Positions 59,375 through 64,000 of a stretch of 64,000 nucleotides of DNA are shown here, in pieces; position 1 is the first letter of the stretch, and each line of letters opens with the position of its first letter. The stretch is from NCBI RefSeq assembly GCF_040750395.1, contig NZ_JBFLVD010000015.1, positions 124,001 to 188,000 of the forward strand. Direction: 5' to 3'. Made by a program: the position numbers and the translations under genes. The notes under the pieces were generated by a model, which saw only the letters and a list, made by a program, of their open reading frames with translations, made no database searches and was not told the DNA's origin. The DNA comes from Scandinavium sp002470465 (GTDB lineage: Bacteria > Pseudomonadota > Gammaproteobacteria > Enterobacterales > Enterobacteriaceae).

Positions 59375-61030
59375 TTACTTCATCACGCGGTCATCAACGT
59401 AATTACGCTTGTCCGGCGCGGGCGGGAAGTACTGATACAGCCAGGTTTCGCTGATCGCATCGCCCTGGCAGCGCAGGAACATGCGCATATCTACCGGGTC
59501 TGTGGAGTCGTTGGTCGGATACCAGTCGAAGAGAATGCGGTAGCCGTCGAACGGTTCGACGTAGAGAATTTCAATCTGCTTCGCTTCGCCGTTGGAGAGC
59601 GTGATCACCGGCTCGATACCTTTCGGTGCGGCGGCTTTCAGGTCCCCGCCCACGAAGTCAATGGCAAAGCGACGTGCCCATTTCTCCGGATAGTGTTCAC
59701 CCGGTGCCCAGCCTTCCGGGAAGCCGCCCATGCCGGTGCGGGTTGCCATCACTCGGGCCATTGGAGAGCGTACCGGCGGCTGCGCGGCCCAGTAGAGGCG
59801 ATACTTGAAGTCCAGTTCGTCGCCCGCCTTCACCGTTTTTTTCGGTTGCCAGAAGCAGACGATGTTATCCAGCGTTTCACCGGTGGTCGGGATCTCCATC
59901 AATGAAACGGCCCCTTCGCCCCACTGGCTGCGCGGTTCGACCCACAGGCTCGGGCGCTTGTTGTACCAGCCCATCACGTCCTGATAGTGCGAGAAATCGC
60001 GGTCAAGCTGCAGCAGACCAAAGCCGCGCGGATTTTTGTCCTGGTAGGCGTTGAACTGTAGCTTCTGCGGGTTGTTCAGCGGACGGCAGATCCACTCGCC
60101 GTTACCGCGCCACATCGCCAGACGATCGGAGTCGTGGATTTGCGGGTGGATGGTATCGCACGTGCGGCGCTCGTTGTTGCCGCAGCTGAACATGCTGGTC
60201 ATCGGCGAGATGCCGAGCTGTTTGATGTCCTTGCGGGCGAAGATGTGGTTTTCCACATCCATGATCACCTGCGTTTCCTGACAGTTTACGGTGAACTTGT
60301 ATGCACCGGATACGCTTGGGCTGTCCAGCAATGCGTAAACGGTAAAGACCGTGGCGCCCGGCTTAACGGTTTCAAACCAGAAAGAGGTGAAATCCGGGAA
60401 CTCTTCGAGACCGTCGGTGTAGGTATCCACCGCCAGGCCGCGTGCAGACAGGCCGTACTGATAAGTGCTGTCAACCGCGCGGAAGTAGCTTGCACCAAGG
60501 AACGACACGATATCGCGGCGTGCCAGTTCCGGCGCCTTAAAGGTGCGGAAACCGGCGAAGCCGAGGTCGGTCTGCCCTTCCAGCTGCTTAGTGTCGACGC
60601 CCGCATCGTTGTATTTGAACAGCTCCGGGCGGAAGTGGATTTCACGCGCCTGCTGTGTCGCAGAATCCAGTGAGAACATGCGCACGCGGCGGCGGAAGCC
60701 CATCCCGACGTGGAAGAACTGAATATCGAGCTGACGATCGGGAATGTTGTTCCACAGCGACTGGTTTGCATCGTACTGAATCGCGTTGTAAGCCTGCGGC
60801 GTCAGCTCTGCGAGAGTTTTCGGCAAATCTTTTGGTTTGCCACCCCATGGCTGGCTGGCAATGTCGCGGGCCATCGACTGCAATACGGAGAAATCAAAAC
60901 GACGCGTTTGCCCGTCGGCAATGGACGAATCATCAGCAAGCGCGGCTTTGGAAAACAGGGAGGCAATGCCGGTTGTCGCGCTCACCGCGGCGACAGCCAT
61001 CGAGGATTTAATAAAGTGTCTGCGGTTCAT
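59375..61030 (-). CDS. mdoD: Glucans biosynthesis protein D (OpgD/MdoD)
   Basis: The 551-residue periplasmic protein is the same length as E. coli MdoD. The N-terminus has a twin-arginine signal (NRRHFIKSSMAVAAVSA), and the mature chain has the conserved FRRRVRMFSLDSATQQAREI and HPQIHDSDRLAMWRGNGEW. It shapes the backbone of osmoregulated periplasmic glucans, with recent work assigning beta-1,2-glucanase activity to the family. The ydcI-type LysR gene found beside it in E. coli is not present here. Confidence 0.96.
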   Translation of the reverse strand: MNRRHFIKSSMAVAAVSATTGIASLFSKAALADDSSIADGQTRRFDFSVLQSMARDIASQPWGGKPKDLPKTLAELTPQAYNAIQYDANQSLWNNIPDRQLDIQFFHVGMGFRRRVRMFSLDSATQQAREIHFRPELFKYNDAGVDTKQLEGQTDLGFAGFRTFKAPELARRDIVSFLGASYFRAVDSTYQYGLSARGLAVDTYTDGLEEFPDFTSFWFETVKPGATVFTVYALLDSPSVSGAYKFTVNCQETQVIMDVENHIFARKDIKQLGISPMTSMFSCGNNERRTCDTIHPQIHDSDRLAMWRGNGEWICRPLNNPQKLQFNAYQDKNPRGFGLLQLDRDFSHYQDVMGWYNKRPSLWVEPRSQWGEGAVSLMEIPTTGETLDNIVCFWQPKKTVKAGDELDFKYRLYWAAQPPVRSPMARVMATRTGMGGFPEGWAPGEHYPEKWARRFAIDFVGGDLKAAAPKGIEPVITLSNGEAKQIEILYVEPFDGYRILFDWYPTNDSTDPVDMRMFLRCQGDAISETWLYQYFPPAPDKRNYVDDRVMK

Positions 61031-61348
61031 GCCTGAGTCAGCGTCCTTATAAATGTCGACTTCGCGAAGATGCGCCCCACTCTAGACAAAAAACGCTGAT
61101 AATCCAATTGTTGCCCGCGCAAAATCCGCGCAAACCGGGAAATAAATTATTGCGATCGGAAGTGACTGATTCCGGTTGTAAATGTCTGTATAAAAAAGGC
61201 TCATCGCTGATTTGCGTGAACGCTTGCGCGAAGGGCTTTTATGCCGGGTGGCGGCTTCGCCTTACCCAGGCCTACGATGCCCCATACGCCGTTCGAAAAA
61301 AAAACCGGCGAGCGACATCACTCCCGGGGCCAAAATACACTCTCGTTA
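61031..61348. other. Intergenic region upstream of mdoD
   Basis: The mdoD promoter must lie in its left part. It also has a single REP palindrome at 61243-61275 and an A9 run near 61297-61306. No gene is visible. Confidence 0.45.
61243..61275. repeat. Single REP palindrome
   Basis: TGCCGGGTGGCGGCTTCGCC followed by TTACCCAGGCCTACG is one REP unit, downstream of the minus-strand binding-protein gene. Confidence 0.7.
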
Positions 61349-62122
61349 TTATTTCACGCTGACGTCAATACCCGGAAAGTATTTCGCCGCAAGCGTGGTG
61401 ATGGTGCCATCGGCACGCACTTTGTCGATAGCGGCGTCGAGCTGCTTTTTCTGCGCCTCGTCGCCTTTACGCAGACCAAAGCCAATCCCGCTGCCGAGGA
61501 TCGTGTCATCCGCCACCGGTTTGCCGATAAAGCCGAAGCCTTTACCCTGCGGCTTACTGAGGAACCCGGCCTGGCCCGCGGCGGACATCACTAAGCTTGC
61601 GTCAATACGCCCGTTCAGCAGATCCGCCCACGCCATATTCTGATCTTTATAAGACACTACGGTGACACCGTGCTTTTCCCAGTGCTCCTTGGCGTAGGTT
61701 TCCTGAATGGAACCCTGCAACACACCAATGGTTTTACCCTGCAATCCTTCCGGCGTGGCCTGCATGCCGCTGCCCTCTTTTCCGACCAGCTGAGACGGAA
61801 TGCGGTAAATCGGCTGAGTGAAATCAATGCTTTTACGCCGCTGTTCGGTGATGTTCATCGCCGAGTTTATCGCGTCAAACTTTTTCGCAACGAGCCCCGG
61901 GATCAGTGAATCAAACGAGCTTTCCACCCAGCTGCATTTCAGCTGTGCCGCTTTACAGATGGCGTTGCCCAAATCGATATCAAACCCCTGTAGTTCGCCC
62001 GCTGAGTTACGACTTTCAAACGGCGGGTACTCCGCCTCCACGCCAAAGCGCAGCTCGTCTGCCGCAAAAGAGGAAACCGAGCAAATCAGGCCGAAGCCCA
62101 GGATCAGTGCTTTTACTTTCAT
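61349..62122 (-). CDS. Amino-acid ABC transporter substrate-binding protein (ArtJ/HisJ type)
   Basis: The 257-residue binding protein has a signal peptide ending at VSSFA. Conserved pocket motifs are ELRFGVEAEYPPFES, GFDIDLGNAICKA, NAINS-type FDAINSAMNITEQRRKSIDF and ASLVMSAAGQ. It resembles lysine/arginine/ornithine- and histidine-binding proteins. No permease is adjacent. It lies 12 bases after the aminotransferase gene on the same strand, so uptake and transamination of one amino acid are probably linked. The ATG at 62122 has GGGG upstream. Confidence 0.88.
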   Translation of the reverse strand: MKVKALILGFGLICSVSSFAADELRFGVEAEYPPFESRNSAGELQGFDIDLGNAICKAAQLKCSWVESSFDSLIPGLVAKKFDAINSAMNITEQRRKSIDFTQPIYRIPSQLVGKEGSGMQATPEGLQGKTIGVLQGSIQETYAKEHWEKHGVTVVSYKDQNMAWADLLNGRIDASLVMSAAGQAGFLSKPQGKGFGFIGKPVADDTILGSGIGFGLRKGDEAQKKQLDAAIDKVRADGTITTLAAKYFPGIDVSVK

Positions 62123-62134
62123 CGCCAACGCCCC

Positions 62135-63304
62135 TTAACGTGGTTTAACCTGACACAGGGCCGCAGCGCCTGCCCGTAATGTCGCCTCATCTTTGGCAAA
62201 AGAGAGACGAATCAGTTTGTTATCGGTGCCGTCGGTGTAAAACGCCGACAGCGGGATCGTCGCCACGCCGTGGTCAACAATCAGCCTTTTAACCATTTCG
62301 CTGTCGCGCTCGTCACTGAACGCGCTGTAGTCCGCCAGCAGGAAGAACGAGCCCTGACCCGGCAGCAGCTTAAATGGCGATTCTGCCAGCAGCGATTGCA
62401 GCAGATCGCGCTTACGCTGATAAAACCCCGCCAGCGACAGCCAGGTTTGCGGGTCCATCATATGTTCAGCAAACGCGTACTGCATCGGAGTATCGGCAGA
62501 AAACATCAAAAATTGATGCACTTTGCAGATCTCATCCATCAGTTCGGCTGGCGCCACACAATACCCCACCCGCCAGCCGGTGACGTGATAGGTTTTTCCA
62601 AAGGATGAAACAATCACGCTGCGCTCGGCGAGCTGCGGATGCGTTGCCATGCCGTGATGCGGCTGGCCGTCAAACACGACGTGTTCGTAGACTTCGTCAG
62701 ACAAAATCACAATATCGGTGTTTCGGGTCAGCGCCGCCAGCTGCTGCAGATCGTTAGCATCGAAGACTTTGCCGCTCGGGTTATGCGGCGTGTTGACGAT
62801 AATCATGCGAGTGCGCGGCGTGATGGCGGCACGCACCTCATCCCAGTTAACGGTAAAATCCGGCACCGTCAGCTTAATGGCGACCGGCGTTGCGCCCTGC
62901 AAACGCACAATCGGCGCATAGCTGTCGAACGAGGGTTCAAAATAGATCACTTCATCGCCGGGATGCACCAGCCCGCTGATGGCGGAATAGAGCCCTTCGC
63001 TGGCGCTGGCCGTGATCAGCACTTCGCTGTCAACGTCGTAGCGAGTGCCATAGAGATCGGCAATTTTCTCCGCGATGCGGATTTTCAGCGCATGCAGGCC
63101 GGTCATCGATGCGTACTGGTTATGCCCCGCTTCCATCGCACGGGTTACGCCCTGTACTAATCGTGGATCGCAGGCAAAGTTCGGCGCGCCCTGGGAAAGG
63201 TTAATGGCGTTATGCTGTGCGGAAAGCTGGCCAATCACGGTAAAGATGGTGGTGCCCACATCGGGCAACTTTGTACGGGTTTTCACCGGAGAACGCAGAG
63301 TCAT
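62135..63304 (-). CDS. PLP-dependent aminotransferase, YbdL (methionine aminotransferase)-like
   Basis: The 389-residue class I aminotransferase has PLP Lys in SSFGKTYHVTGWRVG, Asn in NTPHNPSGKV and Asp/Tyr in ILSDEVYEHV. It is closely related to E. coli YbdL, which prefers methionine, but differs enough to be a paralogue (ends AALCQVKPR). AAAGGA precedes the ATG at 63304. It begins the two-gene operon with the binding protein at 61349-62122 and is divergent from ydhS. Confidence 0.9.
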   Translation of the reverse strand: MTLRSPVKTRTKLPDVGTTIFTVIGQLSAQHNAINLSQGAPNFACDPRLVQGVTRAMEAGHNQYASMTGLHALKIRIAEKIADLYGTRYDVDSEVLITASASEGLYSAISGLVHPGDEVIYFEPSFDSYAPIVRLQGATPVAIKLTVPDFTVNWDEVRAAITPRTRMIIVNTPHNPSGKVFDANDLQQLAALTRNTDIVILSDEVYEHVVFDGQPHHGMATHPQLAERSVIVSSFGKTYHVTGWRVGYCVAPAELMDEICKVHQFLMFSADTPMQYAFAEHMMDPQTWLSLAGFYQRKRDLLQSLLAESPFKLLPGQGSFFLLADYSAFSDERDSEMVKRLIVDHGVATIPLSAFYTDGTDNKLIRLSFAKDEATLRAGAAALCQVKPR

Positions 63305-63451
63305 CGCCAATCCTTTCTCAGTAAATATGCATAACTATTCAAGCGAAAGCCCTCTGCGGCGACAATCGAATTGTTGTCATGCTAGCCATGAGGAAATTGC
63401 ATAGCTGACATCGACGACTACACTTGATGCAGGTAACTCAGGTGAACCGCC

Positions 63452-64000
63452 ATGAAAAAAATCGCCATTATCGGCACCGGCCCGACCGGGATATACACTT
63501 TCTTTTCGCTCTATAAGCACAACACACCCGTCGCCATCTCGCTGTATGAGCGCGCGGAGGAAGCCGGCGTCGGCATGCCGTATGCCGACGAGGACAATTC
63601 ACGCCTGATGCTGGCGAACATTGCCAGCATTGAAATTCCACCGCTCTTTATGACCTACCTGGAGTGGTTAAAAACGCTGCCTCAGGAACGCCTGGCACAT
63701 TTTGGCGTTGAGGCGTCCACGCTGCACGATCGCCAGTTCCTGCCGCGCATTCTGCTGGGCGACTACTTTCGCGCGCAGTTCCTCATCCTGGTGGAAAAAG
63801 CGAGACAGCGTGGTTACCAGGTTGAGGTCCATGAATCCTGCGAAGTGAGCGATCTGCACGCAACGGAGCAAGGCGTCCGGTTATGGATAAATAACGTTGC
63901 TGAACCTGACGTGTTCGACCTTGCCGTCATCGCCACCGGGCACGTCTGGCCGGATGACGAAGAGGCGACCCGTTCATTTTTCCCGAGTCCGTGGTCGGGG
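63452..64000 (+). CDS. ydhS: FAD/NAD(P)-binding protein YdhS (N-terminal part)
   Basis: The first 183 residues are present; the gene runs off the window end. It starts with an FAD-binding Rossmann motif (KKIAIIGTGPTGIYTFFSLY) and continues GVGMPYADEDNSRLMLANIA and DLAVIATGHVWPDDEEATRS, matching E. coli YdhS. The family is of unknown oxidoreductase function. In E. coli ydhS sits elsewhere, so synteny breaks at this end of the window. Confidence 0.92.
   Translation, partial: MKKIAIIGTGPTGIYTFFSLYKHNTPVAISLYERAEEAGVGMPYADEDNSRLMLANIASIEIPPLFMTYLEWLKTLPQERLAHFGVEASTLHDRQFLPRILLGDYFRAQFLILVEKARQRGYQVEVHESCEVSDLHATEQGVRLWINNVAEPDVFDLAVIATGHVWPDDEEATRSFFPSPWSG

Noticed and set aside
1..64000. CRISPR arrays, rRNA genes or prophage
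   Set aside because: No regularly spaced repeats, rRNA-like stretches or phage structural genes were seen; the recurrent palindromes are REP elements.

Overview
The window is chromosomal DNA of an enteric gammaproteobacterium, most likely Enterobacter or a close relative (Lelliottia, Leclercia). Proteins such as AnsP, YncE, PqqU/YncD, MnaT, YdcZ, PatD, YdcSTUV, RlhA, SutR, TehAB, YdcK, RimL and OpgD are close to, but not identical with, their E. coli counterparts. Their order is the E. coli ansP-to-mdoD order, inverted. Coding DNA is GC-rich with short intergenic gaps, and REP-type palindromes punctuate operon ends. No insertion sequence, prophage, integrase, rRNA or CRISPR array is visible.

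Layout. 1-2.1 kb: the end of an unidentified gene, a CPBP membrane protease, the tautomerase PptA and a glutathione-transferase-like protein. 2.2-9.7 kb: an eight-gene minus-strand operon (amino-acid ABC transporter with two binding proteins, GNAT acetyltransferase, two flavin monooxygenases, M20 deacylase) whose content matches the Bacillus ytmI-type S-alkylcysteine salvage cluster. 9.8-21.3 kb: a decayed P-loop gene, a cupin, then ansP, yncE/pqqU with a shared Fur box, mcbR, curA, a XRE-cupin regulator with its own candidate operators, mnaT-ydcZ and an alcohol dehydrogenase-like gene. 21.3-23.7 kb: an AT-rich accessory island with a double-glycine-leader, Gly/Ser/Asn-rich peptide, a small membrane protein and a toxin-type glycosyltransferase. 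This is the best candidate for an undescribed system (a glycosylated microcin-like peptide). 23.7-33.6 kb: ydcY, an orphan peptide-binding protein, srfABC, a hydrolase, the membrane toxin ortT and the microprotein yncL. 33.6-36.3 kb: two related small lipoproteins, a broken acetyltransferase, small unknown genes and an unusual tRNA-like sequence with an encoded CCA.

36.4-64 kb: the putrescine-linked patD-ydcVUTS operon and ydcR; a cyanide-insensitive-type bd oxidase (cioAB plus a small subunit) absent from this place in E. coli; rlhA; sutR/ydcO with an inverted-repeat operator; an AraC regulator with a DMT exporter; a DppA-like binding protein divergent from a PepT-like peptidase; tehAB, ydcK, rimL and opgD; then a binding protein plus aminotransferase pair and the start of ydhS.

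Functionally the region is dominated by scavenging of amino acids, peptides, polyamines and organic sulfur, with envelope maintenance (OpgD, lipoproteins), stress functions (TehAB, OrtT, CioAB) and several self-contained regulator-target pairs. All homology statements come from recognising sequences, not from a database search; protein-family names outside the E. coli set are inferences.
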